Notes: generated by a model not told the origin, from the letters alone. Positions 44,182-52,463 are shown, counted from the stretch's first letter. The stretch is 64,000 bases of DNA from Parabacteroides sp. PF5-9 (GCF_029893105.1 NZ_JARXWG010000008.1:1-64000), one strand, 5' to 3'. Numbers and translations are program-made.

Positions 44182-45015
44182 TTAACAGCATCCGGAACTA
44201 CAATCGCAAGCACTTTCAGGTTTTACACCTGTTACTGTAATAGAGAATATCTTTGAATTATTCTCCTTGTATTCATGGAATGATTTTTCATCAAGATGCT
44301 CTTTTAGGATATCATCAGGGACAACGATAGGTTTTTCCCTTTGTATTTTCACCTGTAAAAAACCTGCACTGAAAATCTTAACCATATATTGTTCTTTAGG
44401 AATTGCTCCTGCAATGCATCCGGCGTATAATTCTGCTACTTGTTTGATGGATTCAGGTAATTCACCTTCTAAAACCACATCCGAGATGCAGAAATGCCCA
44501 CCGGGTTTTAAAACCCTGAAAATTTCATGGAAGATTTTATCTTTGGTTGGTAATAGGTTTAATACGCAGTTACTTATTACAACGTCAACGGAATTACCAC
44601 CAATAGGCATATCTTCTATTTCACCTTTGCGGAAAGTGACATTTGTAAAACCTCTCTTTTGTGCGTTATTTCTTGCCTTTTCTATCATAGCATCTGTAAA
44701 ATCAATACCGATGATTTTCCCTGTTTCTCCGACTTCAGCGCGGGCTACAAAACAATCATTTCCTGCCCCGGAACCTAAATCCACAACAAAATCGCCTTTT
44801 TTTAATCCGGCAAAAGCTGTAGGAAGTCCACATCCCAGACCTAAATCAGCATCTGCTTCATAGCCGTCAAGCTGACTGTAATCCTCATTCATAATGTTAT
44901 ACACATTATCAGAGGAACAGCATCCAGAGCCACAACAAGACGACTGGTTATCATTTTGTAAAGCAAGTGCGCTGTATTTTTGCTTTACCATTTCTTTAAT
45001 TTCTTTATTTTCCAT
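44182..45015 (-). CDS. arsM: Arsenite S-adenosylmethionine methyltransferase
   Basis: Methylates arsenite to less toxic, partly volatile forms. The SAM motif VDLGSGAGNDCFVA and the arsenic-site cysteines in GLGCGLP, SNCVLNL and AGCIAG are visible. Cys-rich stretches occur at both ends (SCCGSGCCSS, CDCSSGCC). I chose the start at 45015 because the longer reading from 45078 would run through a perfect palindrome and the operator. It has its own ArsR-box promoter. Confidence 0.94.
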   Translation of the reverse strand: MENKEIKEMVKQKYSALALQNDNQSSCCGSGCCSSDNVYNIMNEDYSQLDGYEADADLGLGCGLPTAFAGLKKGDFVVDLGSGAGNDCFVARAEVGETGKIIGIDFTDAMIEKARNNAQKRGFTNVTFRKGEIEDMPIGGNSVDVVISNCVLNLLPTKDKIFHEIFRVLKPGGHFCISDVVLEGELPESIKQVAELYAGCIAGAIPKEQYMVKIFSAGFLQVKIQREKPIVVPDDILKEHLDEKSFHEYKENNSKIFSITVTGVKPESACDCSSGCC

Positions 45016-45041
45016 ATATAATAATAAGTTTATCAAAAATT

Positions 45042-45063
45042 CAATTCGCTTTAAAGCGAATTG
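45042..45063. repeat. 22-base perfect palindrome in the arsM leader
   Basis: CAATTCGCTTT followed by its exact reverse complement, with no loop. It lies between the arsM operator and start codon. The TTCG/CGAA ends resemble the ArsR boxes, so it could be an extra binding site or an RNA hairpin. Confidence 0.7.
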
Positions 45064-45070
45064 TCTGTAG

Positions 45071-45088
45071 GTTCGCAAACATACGAAC
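45071..45088 (-). promoter_or_regulatory. arsM promoter with ArsR-box-like repeat
   Basis: GTTCGCAAACATACGAAC has 5-base inverted ends. On the minus strand its centre reads TATGTTTG, a -7 box, so repressor binding would cover the promoter. It lies between arsR and arsM. Confidence 0.7.
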
Positions 45089-45103
45089 TTTAAAGATAAA
45101 AAA

Positions 45104-45445
45104 TTATGTATTACAACAATTGTCTGATATTTCTACTTCAGTCAATAAAGCTTCAAATAATCTTTTCGCTAAAGACCAGTTTTTCTGATTAATGCAATAC
45201 TTAACAGATGGCAATGTAATTTCACCTTGTATCAAACCGGCATCTTTTAATTCATTCAAATGTTGCGATAAAGTGCTTTTCGCTACTGGTAACACTTCAG
45301 ACATATCTCCATGATAACAACATTCTTGACTTGCTAACAATTGCAGAATAGCAATCCGTACAGGATGCGAAAGGGCTTTGGCGAAACGTGCCATTTGCAC
45401 CTGCTCAACCGTATATCTTTTCTTCACTTTTTCCATCTTCTTCAT
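45104..45445 (-). CDS. arsR: ArsR-family repressor
   Basis: A 113-residue winged-helix repressor. The DNA-binding helices read VAKSTLSQHLNELKDAGLI. Vicinal cysteines lie in QECCYHGD before the recognition helix and in NCCNT at the end, either of which could sense arsenite. It is the first gene of the island. Two tandem operators lie directly upstream. A second start at 45436 is possible and would give a longer leader from the proximal promoter. Confidence 0.93.
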   Translation of the reverse strand: MKKMEKVKKRYTVEQVQMARFAKALSHPVRIAILQLLASQECCYHGDMSEVLPVAKSTLSQHLNELKDAGLIQGEITLPSVKYCINQKNWSLAKRLFEALLTEVEISDNCCNT

Positions 45446-45451
45446 TTTATA

Positions 45452-45515
45452 GTTCGCAAATATACGAATAGTTTTTTAATTCGCAAATATACGAACAGTT
45501 TTTTCAGACAACAAA
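45452..45515 (-). promoter_or_regulatory. Tandem promoters and ArsR operators of arsR
   Basis: TTCGCAAATATACGAA occurs twice, at 45453-45468 and 45480-45495, 27 bases apart. On the minus strand each holds a TATATTTG -7 box. The distal box has a TTTG (45515-45512) 20 bases upstream. The proximal box has the TTTG of the distal box 19 bases upstream, so one box serves both as -7 and -33. Both promoters would be blocked by bound repressor. Confidence 0.8.
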
Positions 45516-46517
45516 CTGATTAGTATAATTTGAGTTGTATAGTTCATTATTCTTTATTACGGCAAACATGCGGGCTACGAGTTTGGCTCTGATAGCATTT
45601 AGTACTGACATTTTATTTTTGCCCTCAGCAACTTTTCTATCGTAATATACCCTTAATCCACTATTCTTATTTTGAATAGCAGATAAGGCTGCTAAATGGA
45701 GTAAAGATTTTATACTTTTATTTGCTCTATGGGAAACCCGATTTTTAGAATGCTGACTACTTCCTGATGAATAACTGAATGGAGCAACACCCGCATGGCA
45801 ACAGAATTTACGACTATCTGTAAATCGTGTAAAGCCTTGTGTTTCCAGTATCATTTTTAAAGAAGTTTTTTTACCTATTCCTTCAATGCTCAATAATAAT
45901 TTCATCTGATGAGATAATAAAGCATCCTTTGCTACAATATCCTCAATCTCCGCTTCAATATTAGCTATTGCTTTATCTAATTCTTTAATAAGCAGAGATA
46001 ATCTCTTTGACTTCAATTTATAGACTCTATCAGGCATATATTCTTTTTGATCTGATAATTGAGCTTGGTATTTAGCTCTATCAACACATAGCATATTTAA
46101 TTCTGTTGTTAATAGCTTTATTGATTCAACACTTATAGTTGGGTGGTTATATATTTTAAGTTTATCTATATAACGATAGGCATATAAAGCAATACGCTTT
46201 GCATCTACGGGATCATTTTTTCCTCGTTGCAACCCTGAACTGTATTTTATTTGAGTAGGATCTTCTAACCAAAGTTTATAGTTTCCGGCTTGACAAGAGA
46301 TTGTTAAAGGATAAATATATAATCCTGTAAATTCAGCACATACTACTATTTGTTCTGCATCTATATTTTGTTCTGCACAAATTACAGATAAGTAGTCCTC
46401 GATACTCTTTTGATGATTTGAAATAACATCTTGTTTCACCACCACACCATTACTCAGGAGGCAACAATCCAAGTTCTTTTTACTCACATCAATTCCAATA
46501 AAATAATAGTTTCCCAT
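45504..46517 (-). CDS. IS110-family transposase
   Basis: A 337-residue transposase. The N-terminal DEDD nuclease domain starts YYFIGIDVSKKNLDCCL and includes VCAEFTGLY and GKNDPVDAKRI. The C-terminal domain has SIEGIGKKTSLKM and the serine-containing SYSSGSSQH. The frame is intact, so the element may be active. It points toward arsR, and its last codons contain the -33 box of the distal ars promoter. Confidence 0.93.
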   Translation of the reverse strand: MGNYYFIGIDVSKKNLDCCLLSNGVVVKQDVISNHQKSIEDYLSVICAEQNIDAEQIVVCAEFTGLYIYPLTISCQAGNYKLWLEDPTQIKYSSGLQRGKNDPVDAKRIALYAYRYIDKLKIYNHPTISVESIKLLTTELNMLCVDRAKYQAQLSDQKEYMPDRVYKLKSKRLSLLIKELDKAIANIEAEIEDIVAKDALLSHQMKLLLSIEGIGKKTSLKMILETQGFTRFTDSRKFCCHAGVAPFSYSSGSSQHSKNRVSHRANKSIKSLLHLAALSAIQNKNSGLRVYYDRKVAEGKNKMSVLNAIRAKLVARMFAVIKNNELYNSNYTNQFVV

Positions 46518-46896
46518 AATAAAGTGATTTAATGATTTATAATTTGGAAAGGCATTTGAATATATCCTAAAAACCTTAAATATCTTTCAGATAAAATTCT
46601 TATATAGGTCTAATCCAAGACAAATAACAAGTTCGTTATAGTAACATAAGTTATTCCTATTTTCCATGCTGATTTACTTGTTATTTTCCTTTCTTCTTAA
46701 TTCATAACGTAAATCATTAAATATTCTTGAAATTAAATGAATAAAATGAGTCCCAAATAGTAACATAGACTTTACATTTCTCTTTTTCCATACGGTTCAC
46801 TCATTATAGTTTATAAAATAATTACAATGCAAACCTAAGGTTTTCCATGAGTAAAAGTAATCTAACGGAAGAAAAAGTAACAAAAAGCCTTTTAAA
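45504..46896 (-). mobile_element. IS110-family insertion sequence, ends not defined
   Basis: IS110 elements usually lack clear terminal inverted repeats and leave little or no duplication, so the ends cannot be read here. The 380 bases right of the transposase (46518-46896) are AT-rich and gene-free. They probably include the non-coding end of the element, which in this family can encode a guide RNA. Confidence 0.5.
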
Positions 46897-46936
46897 CCTA
46901 TTTGTTTTCATACATTTGAACAAATAGGTATTTTTG
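46897..46936 (+). promoter_or_regulatory. Promoter with inverted repeat before 46955
   Basis: CCTATTTGTT (46897-46906) and AACAAATAGG (46919-46928) are exact reverse complements, directly followed by TATTTTTG at 46929-46936, a -7 box. This is the layout of an operator covering the -33 region. Confidence 0.6.
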
Positions 46937-46954
46937 TCTTGAAATCTCAATAAT

Positions 46955-47287
46955 ATGCCTGTAAAAATAGAAAAATGGGTAGTTGCCCAAAAAAAACATA
47001 AATTGTCAGATAAGCACGTCCAGATGGCTCGTGAGTTGGGACTAAATCCCGATAAATTAGGTAAAATAGATAACCATAAACAGGAAACATGGAAAGTTCC
47101 GTTACCCCAGTTTATCGAAGATATATATATCAAACGGTTTAAACGGGAAGAACCTGTTACTGTTCGCTCTCTGAATGACATTATCGCAGATGACAAAGCA
47201 AAAAAAGAAAAGAAGAAAAAAGAGAAAGCTAAAAAGCGTGCTTTACGAGAACAAACCGATAGTAGCGAAAATAAATACATAGAATAA
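46955..47287 (+). CDS. Hypothetical protein, basic tail
   Basis: A 110-residue protein. The first about 70 residues (KIEKWVVAQKKHKLSDKHVQ, then LGLNPDKLGKIDNHKQETW) look conserved; I have the impression of similar proteins in other bacteria, without known function. A lysine-rich stretch (about residues 80-100) follows. It has its own promoter and operator candidate. Confidence 0.7.
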   Translation: MPVKIEKWVVAQKKHKLSDKHVQMARELGLNPDKLGKIDNHKQETWKVPLPQFIEDIYIKRFKREEPVTVRSLNDIIADDKAKKEKKKKEKAKKRALREQTDSSENKYIE

Positions 47288-47324
47288 TCTACAAATTCCA
47301 CTATGGAAAGTAAATTGTAGATTA
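47285..47324. terminator. Hairpin overlapping the end of the preceding gene
   Basis: TAATCTACAA (47285-47294) pairs with TTGTAGATTA (47315-47324) around a 20-base loop. The arm resembles the GATCTGCAAATT arms at 34591 and 38826. No T-run follows. Confidence 0.5.
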
Positions 47325-47375
47325 ACAGATATTTAAAAAGTTAAATGAAATCATCTATGATATATATAAATTCTC

Positions 47376-47383
47376 TACTTTTG
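47376..47383 (+). promoter_or_regulatory. -7 box of the gene at 47401
   Basis: TACTTTTG fits TAnnTTTG and lies 17 bases before the start codon at 47401. Confidence 0.5.
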
Positions 47384-47400
47384 CATAAAAAGCGATAAGC

Positions 47401-48396
47401 ATGAAGGTTGAACATATAACATATAAAGGCTCTACACTTGTTAGAGATACTGATGATATTACAGAGGAAACAATAAATTTACTCAAACCCTTTGAGGACA
47501 TTAATAAGGAAAAGAGCAAATTGAAATTTCCTTTAACTAATTTGGAAGTCGTTACTACCATAGCCAGCAACGTTGCTATTTTTAACTTTGAAAAAAATAA
47601 TATCCCTTTGTATATGAACTTTTGCTGTTTTGAAGCAAAAGACGCATCTATGGTATTGGAACTGGTTGATAATTTTATAGAGAAAAGAGGATTTGAGAAA
47701 TTGACTACTACCCCCAAAGAAAGCTCTTTTATATATACAGTTCCTTGCTATCCTTCCGCTTCGCTTACAAGCGGAGAAGAAGAAATGATAATGGGCGAAG
47801 TGGAACTATACATATATTATTCCTTATATCTCAACGATTACCGAAAAAAAACAAATAACACACATTCTGCTGACACTACATCAAAAGAAAAAATAAAATA
47901 CGAGGTGGGTAAGAGATTCCCTGATGAAAGATATTTGAATCAAATAGAAACAACTGCTGCTATTATTAATACAGCATTTTTTGATGTTTTTTGCAGTTTC
48001 CATGAACCAACGACAGAAGAAATAAGACTATTCCGAAAGGGGAAATTAGATGTTTACTTATATGAAAACTCTAACATTCCATTTCTGATTTTTGACATGG
48101 GTTTTTCTTTTGAAGTGAGTATTGATGTAACTAAAATTCCAGAGGAAAAACAAGACGATTGGTTAAATTCAGAAGCAAATATAATAACAATGTTTCTTGT
48201 GGATGCCGGAACCGGAATCATGCAGGGAATAAGAACAATAAGTATTCCCCCCAATTTTGCAGAAAAAATTAGGGATATATCGGAAAAGCAGTTACAGGAG
48301 GACATAAATGTAGAACAAGCAATAGATCAGATAACGGAACAACTTTCAACAGAGCAAATGATGAAGAAATCAACTCTAAAATATACCGTGAAATAA
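47401..48396 (+). CDS. Hypothetical protein
   Basis: A 331-residue soluble, acidic protein with no signal peptide or membrane helix. I recognise no domain. It has its own promoter and a strong terminator, so it is a single-gene unit in the gap between the cargo and the conjugation operon. Such positions often hold defence or accessory genes, but nothing in the sequence shows this. Confidence 0.65.
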   Translation: MKVEHITYKGSTLVRDTDDITEETINLLKPFEDINKEKSKLKFPLTNLEVVTTIASNVAIFNFEKNNIPLYMNFCCFEAKDASMVLELVDNFIEKRGFEKLTTTPKESSFIYTVPCYPSASLTSGEEEMIMGEVELYIYYSLYLNDYRKKTNNTHSADTTSKEKIKYEVGKRFPDERYLNQIETTAAIINTAFFDVFCSFHEPTTEEIRLFRKGKLDVYLYENSNIPFLIFDMGFSFEVSIDVTKIPEEKQDDWLNSEANIITMFLVDAGTGIMQGIRTISIPPNFAEKIRDISEKQLQEDINVEQAIDQITEQLSTEQMMKKSTLKYTVK

Positions 48397-48442
48397 AAAA
48401 CAAAAGAAGCATTAAAGTTAAATTTAATGCTTCTTTTGTTTT
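48397..48442. terminator. Bidirectional terminator with 20-base stem
   Basis: The arms 48397-48416 and 48423-48442 are exact reverse complements with a 6-base loop and A/T-rich ends, so T-rich tails form in both directions. It lies between convergent genes. Confidence 0.9.
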
Positions 48443-48785
48443 ATCGAGGTCTGTCAAAATCATTTTCCATTTCCCACCTGATCCAATCCTCCAGAGAATC
48501 AAATTCGTGAGGCATCTTGTCCAATGAATGCCTGTCAATCTTCAGTTCCTTTTGTTTCTCTCTGTAATGTCTGTCTAATTCCTGCACCTTCCTTTGGTAT
48601 TCCTTTTCCATTTGCCGACTATCAATTATCCACCAAGTTGTAAAGCCTACCACGAACAGGATAAATACAGAAACGAAAAGTATCTCCCCTTTTGAAATGT
48701 AGCCCATAGCCCGCAAATCCTCAAACACAAATTTCTTATACTCAATATAGTCTTTTACTTTAGTATAGATTGTCTTTATTTCCAT
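48441..48785 (-). CDS. Hypothetical membrane protein
   Basis: A 114-residue protein with a single membrane helix (about residues 32-52), followed by a charged coiled-coil segment (about 57-90). No family recognised. It overlaps the upstream gene by ten bases, so the two are co-translated. Confidence 0.6.
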   Translation of the reverse strand: MEIKTIYTKVKDYIEYKKFVFEDLRAMGYISKGEILFVSVFILFVVGFTTWWIIDSRQMEKEYQRKVQELDRHYREKQKELKIDRHSLDKMPHEFDSLEDWIRWEMENDFDRPR

Positions 48786-49138
48786 AAACGGGGTTTATTA
48801 TGGGTAACTGAAAACATATTAAAATAGGTTCTCTCCGGCTTTTCCTTAGATAACAAATGAACAAAGCCCGTGCGGGTTACAATCTCCACATAAACCTCTG
48901 TTTCGTCCAGATGTACTATGTCTTCAAATCGAATACAATCCCGTGTACTGACTAATTCTTTTTTCCCTTTCATTGCTTCATAGACATACTCATAGTCAGG
49001 AAAAATAAATAGTGATTCTTTAATCGAAATTCTGTGTAATACCAGTATAGGACGGATTTTATCACAAACAGTAAACTTATTTACAGGTGATTGCCTTTTA
49101 AGGTAAAGTTTAGAAATGGCTTTTTGTGCAAAATTCAT
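48776..49138 (-). CDS. Hypothetical protein
   Basis: A 120-residue basic, mostly beta-rich cytoplasmic protein without known domain. It overlaps the membrane protein gene downstream by ten bases. The structured region at 49202-49351 lies directly upstream and could form part of its leader. Confidence 0.55.
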   Translation of the reverse strand: MNFAQKAISKLYLKRQSPVNKFTVCDKIRPILVLHRISIKESLFIFPDYEYVYEAMKGKKELVSTRDCIRFEDIVHLDETEVYVEIVTRTGFVHLLSKEKPERTYFNMFSVTHNKPRLWK

Positions 49139-49201
49139 GATCTCTCTGTAATATTATGTTAGTACCAAAAAACAGGCGCAAGAATTACTAAATATCGGCT
49201 T

Positions 49202-49351
49202 TGAGGTACCGCCAAGCACCCACTCACTCAATAGATAATAACCTCACGCCCTTGCCGGTATATGCGAGTAACATATATACAGACTGACGGAAGCTAACAT
49301 CCATTACCATGTGAGTGAGTTCTAAAATATTTGGCGGTTTTCAAAACCTCA
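49202..49351. ncRNA. Candidate structured RNA region (nested inverted repeats)
   Basis: Three nested complementary blocks enclose about 80 bases: TGAGGT (49202-49207) with ACCTCA (49346-49351), CCGCCAA (49209-49215) with TTGGCGG (49331-49337), and ACTCACTCA (49222-49230) with TGAGTGAGT (49312-49320). Inside, GTATATG (49258-49264) can pair with TATATAC (49274-49280). A second ACCTCA at 49241-49246 offers an alternative partner for TGAGGT. No gene is visible in 49139-49488. It lies between the end of the conjugation operon and the next leftward genes. Terminator, regulatory RNA and DNA-level site are all possible. Confidence 0.5.
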
Positions 49352-49488
49352 CTATAATGCTGCTATTTCCTATGTAAGAACCATCCGATGACTGGCATCG
49401 TTATAAATGATCCTGTGTGCAAAAATACACAAAAACAATGGAATATTACTGATTTTGAAAACATAAATCAATAGCACGCCACTGTAAA

Positions 49489-49932
49489 CTATCCTATTTG
49501 CTTGTTGATTTCTCGCTTGAATGTAAACGGACGAGCGATAAAAGGATAGCTACTGATAGCACCGCCAGTCGTTACTGTAATAGTTCCAAAATTAAATATA
49601 CGTCCCAACACGTTCTGGCTTACATGCAATCCTTCGCATTTAGCCAGGACAAGTTCGACCGTTCTGCGGCTTATTACACCCGTTTTCAAAATTACTCGTT
49701 TATTAGTAACGGCATAAATCGAACCAACCTTTATCAAAACACGCTGTACAAGGGAAACCAACCCCAAGAACAGCAATGTTACACCTAAATAGCGTGTCAT
49801 CCGGGCATCATCAAGATAACACATATAGCCAATACCCAACAATATAGCGGGTTGGAGAAAAAGAAATATATGTATTTTTGCCCTGTATTTTATTTCTTCT
49901 CCGGGCTGTAAATATGTAGATAAAAAGTTCAT
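49489..49932 (-). CDS. PH-domain membrane protein
   Basis: A 147-residue protein with two adjacent membrane helices (about residues 25-65) and a bacterial PH-like domain of the YdbS type behind them: YAVTNKRVILKTGVISRRTV, then FGTITVTTGGA. These proteins are membrane-associated with mostly unknown roles. It follows the repeat protein by 11 bases at the end of the conjugation operon. Confidence 0.85.
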   Translation of the reverse strand: MNFLSTYLQPGEEIKYRAKIHIFLFLQPAILLGIGYMCYLDDARMTRYLGVTLLFLGLVSLVQRVLIKVGSIYAVTNKRVILKTGVISRRTVELVLAKCEGLHVSQNVLGRIFNFGTITVTTGGAISSYPFIARPFTFKREINKQIG

Positions 49933-49943
49933 ATTTTTGTTTT

Positions 49944-51815
49944 TTAGATTTTCCGCCCTTTCCCTTTTCGGTCTGGCTTTTTATTGATTTGGATAGAGTT
50001 TTTTTGTTTTTCTGCGGTAGTTTGTTCCACAGATTTGACATTTAGGTTTTTGCTCTTTGCATCATACCTTAATTCTCCAATTTTCACAAAACCATTAGAT
50101 GTTTGTATATCCTTAACTCTAATAGATTCTCCATTATATAGCTGCTTATGCTGATCGTATGATAAGGGCTTATTTATTATATTTTCCACTCTTTTGTGGA
50201 ATGTATAAATGTTATCGCCCTTGCTAATCTCTTCTGGAATATTGATGTTATATCCCTCAATAGCTTTTTTAGTAAATAAAATCATATCAGCAGTCCTCAT
50301 ATTAGAAGGAACCCAACCTAATGAACTGGGATCACTCTTAACGGCTGTTTCAGCAACTTCGGGTGTCCAAGCCTTTTGCGGTATAACGTGAAAACTTCTA
50401 CCGCTCTTTTGTAAAGCATCTTTTGCTATTTCCGGTGTGATTAAATCATGACTAACAATATGTAACAACAAATCCACTTTTTCGGGATTAGTATGAGCTT
50501 TAAATACTTCCAGCAACATTTGAGATGATGTAACAGAATTAACAACAGAGAAATCGTTTTTATCTTTCCCGAAAGTATTGTCCAAAGCAATCCGACACAA
50601 TTCATCGGTTCGGTCTTCATAAGGAATACCTATTAAGTTTTTCGGATTATCTTTTACCATTTTTCGATATTGTTCTTCCCCTTTCATTTCATCCAAAATA
50701 TACGGAATGGCATAAGGACTGCTTTTTATAGCTAACTCACATAATTCTTTTGTTTTTTGGCTTTCTGGAATATGTGCCAAGTATGATCCGTCACGTTTTA
50801 CAGCAGCTTCGCATAATTGTTTATCCTTAAATTGGATGGGGATATTGTAAAACAACTCTGGTTGTTTCTCAAAAATTTTATATGCCAAATCCTGTTTTAT
50901 ATAATCAGGCTTCATATTCTCCAAAAATTCTTTCGTAGTGGAGTAATCTTTGCATTGTTCATTGAAAACCTTTAGATGAATATCCTCAAACGGTATAAAT
51001 GACAATATACGGGGATGACTGGCTGTATTTACCGCTTCCAGACAAACTTCATGTGTTAGTTTATCCGCAGGGAAATACTGTATTGCAAAAGCGTCTTTCT
51101 TTAAAGCCTGATTACATAGTTCCGTAGTTTTCATTTCATCGGGAACATATCTCAGGCTATGAAAGGTCGAATTAATTGCAGCCTCGCATAATTCCATCGT
51201 TTTATCTTTGTCAGGAATATTATATAGCCGCATACCATCACCTTTAACAGCCTCCATTCTTAACTCATAAGAATGAAGATGTTCCGGAATAAAGCCTAAT
51301 ACTCCCGGTTCATCCTTAACACCATACATGGCCATCTCCGCAGTCATAATTTGCGGATTGATGAAGCCGTATATATCCATCATATTAACCATAGAATTTT
51401 CATATAGCTTTATCCCATGCATACAAACGTCTGGATAAGGGATGAAAGCTAACACTTCGATACCCTCTCCCGTAATATCATAAGCGGAATGAAGGGCTCT
51501 TCGGCACATTTGTTCTGTTTTCATTTCTTCAGGAACAAACTGTAATGCCCAGCCGCTATTCTCCACAGCAACATTACATAGATCGGATGTTTTCATATTA
51601 TCAGGTATGTACTCCAATGTTAAACCATCACCTTGAAGTGCCTTTTTCATAAGTTTTTCATTCAGAATATTTTCAGGCACATACCTTATATTATCGGGAT
51701 CAACTTCAATGGCAGCCAGAGAAACACTTTCAGTTCGTCTATCTCCGGGTAGTGTCATAAATCTGTCTTTATCCTTACTGACAAATTCAGCATCTTGTTT
51801 TTCTTGTGGATTCAT
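49944..51815 (-). CDS. Large repeat protein (DUF4116-like repeats)
   Basis: A 623-residue cytoplasmic protein made mostly of repeats of about 35-45 residues with the pattern A-x5-L-x2-IP-x3-KT-x-ELC-x2-A, resembling DUF4116. At least ten units cover about residues 25-520. The C-terminal 90 residues are different (NKPLSYDQHKQLYNGESI, then GFVKIGELRYDAKSKNL) and look like the DUF3945-type tail seen in other Bacteroidota mobile-element proteins. The end is very basic. Such solenoids usually bind proteins. It lies within the conjugation operon after the M23 peptidase; its role is unknown. Confidence 0.75.
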   Translation of the reverse strand: MNPQEKQDAEFVSKDKDRFMTLPGDRRTESVSLAAIEVDPDNIRYVPENILNEKLMKKALQGDGLTLEYIPDNMKTSDLCNVAVENSGWALQFVPEEMKTEQMCRRALHSAYDITGEGIEVLAFIPYPDVCMHGIKLYENSMVNMMDIYGFINPQIMTAEMAMYGVKDEPGVLGFIPEHLHSYELRMEAVKGDGMRLYNIPDKDKTMELCEAAINSTFHSLRYVPDEMKTTELCNQALKKDAFAIQYFPADKLTHEVCLEAVNTASHPRILSFIPFEDIHLKVFNEQCKDYSTTKEFLENMKPDYIKQDLAYKIFEKQPELFYNIPIQFKDKQLCEAAVKRDGSYLAHIPESQKTKELCELAIKSSPYAIPYILDEMKGEEQYRKMVKDNPKNLIGIPYEDRTDELCRIALDNTFGKDKNDFSVVNSVTSSQMLLEVFKAHTNPEKVDLLLHIVSHDLITPEIAKDALQKSGRSFHVIPQKAWTPEVAETAVKSDPSSLGWVPSNMRTADMILFTKKAIEGYNINIPEEISKGDNIYTFHKRVENIINKPLSYDQHKQLYNGESIRVKDIQTSNGFVKIGELRYDAKSKNLNVKSVEQTTAEKQKNSIQINKKPDRKGKGRKI

Positions 51816-51817
51816 TT

Positions 51818-52423
51818 TTATTTATTTTTCGTTGTTATAATTTCAAAAAGGCAATAACACCATTTTTGGGGATTCAGATAGCGCTTACCTTTTCTTACTT
51901 CGTAATGCAGATGGCTACCTGTCGATACTCCTGTATTGCCTACACAGGCAATCTGTTGGGTTATACTTACCGAATCCCCTGCATTTACCATCGTCTTACT
52001 CAAATGGGCATAAAATGAATGGAAACCGCCTGCGTGTTCAATCTCAATGTAGTTCCCATATCCCGAACAAAAACCCTTGCGAACTACTATCCCGTTACCA
52101 GTGGCATAGACTGGGGTACCTTTGATTTTAGGAATATCAATCCCGGTATGAAATTTTTGTATTTTATAAACAGGATGATAACGCCTACCAAAGCCCGATG
52201 AAATATATAGCGGTTTTTTTATTGGAAAAATCACAGGATAGTCGGATAACTCATCAATAGACATTTGCAAAGAATCCGCTATCTGTTGGAACTCATTTAT
52301 AGAATAGGCAGATTTCGTACAGTCTTCTATTTCCGATTTTCTGTTTAGAGAATCAAACGGCTGCCCCCATAAAGGCAAATGCAGCAAAACGGTGACGAAT
52401 ATTAGTAGGTATTTCATAATCAA
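51818..52423 (-). CDS. M23 peptidase (peptidoglycan endopeptidase)
   Basis: A 201-residue exported LytM-type zinc peptidase. After the signal peptide (about residues 1-20) comes GFGRRYHPVYKIQKFHTGID, which gives the zinc histidine and aspartate, then YAHLSKT and HLHYEV with the remaining histidines. It probably opens peptidoglycan locally for the conjugation apparatus, replacing the lysozyme found in other elements. It follows traQ after an 85-base gap with a hairpin. Confidence 0.88.
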   Translation of the reverse strand: MIMKYLLIFVTVLLHLPLWGQPFDSLNRKSEIEDCTKSAYSINEFQQIADSLQMSIDELSDYPVIFPIKKPLYISSGFGRRYHPVYKIQKFHTGIDIPKIKGTPVYATGNGIVVRKGFCSGYGNYIEIEHAGGFHSFYAHLSKTMVNAGDSVSITQQIACVGNTGVSTGSHLHYEVRKGKRYLNPQKWCYCLFEIITTKNK

Positions 52424-52437
52424 TCTGTAAAAACAGT

Positions 52438-52463
52438 AAGTACCCGAAATAATCCGGGTACTT
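52438..52463 (-). repeat. Intercistronic hairpin before the M23 gene
   Basis: AAGTACCCG (52438-52446) and CGGGTACTT (52455-52463) form a perfect 9-base stem with an 8-base loop, 14 bases upstream of the M23 start. On the minus strand ACTGTTTTT follows, a partial T-run. Confidence 0.65.
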
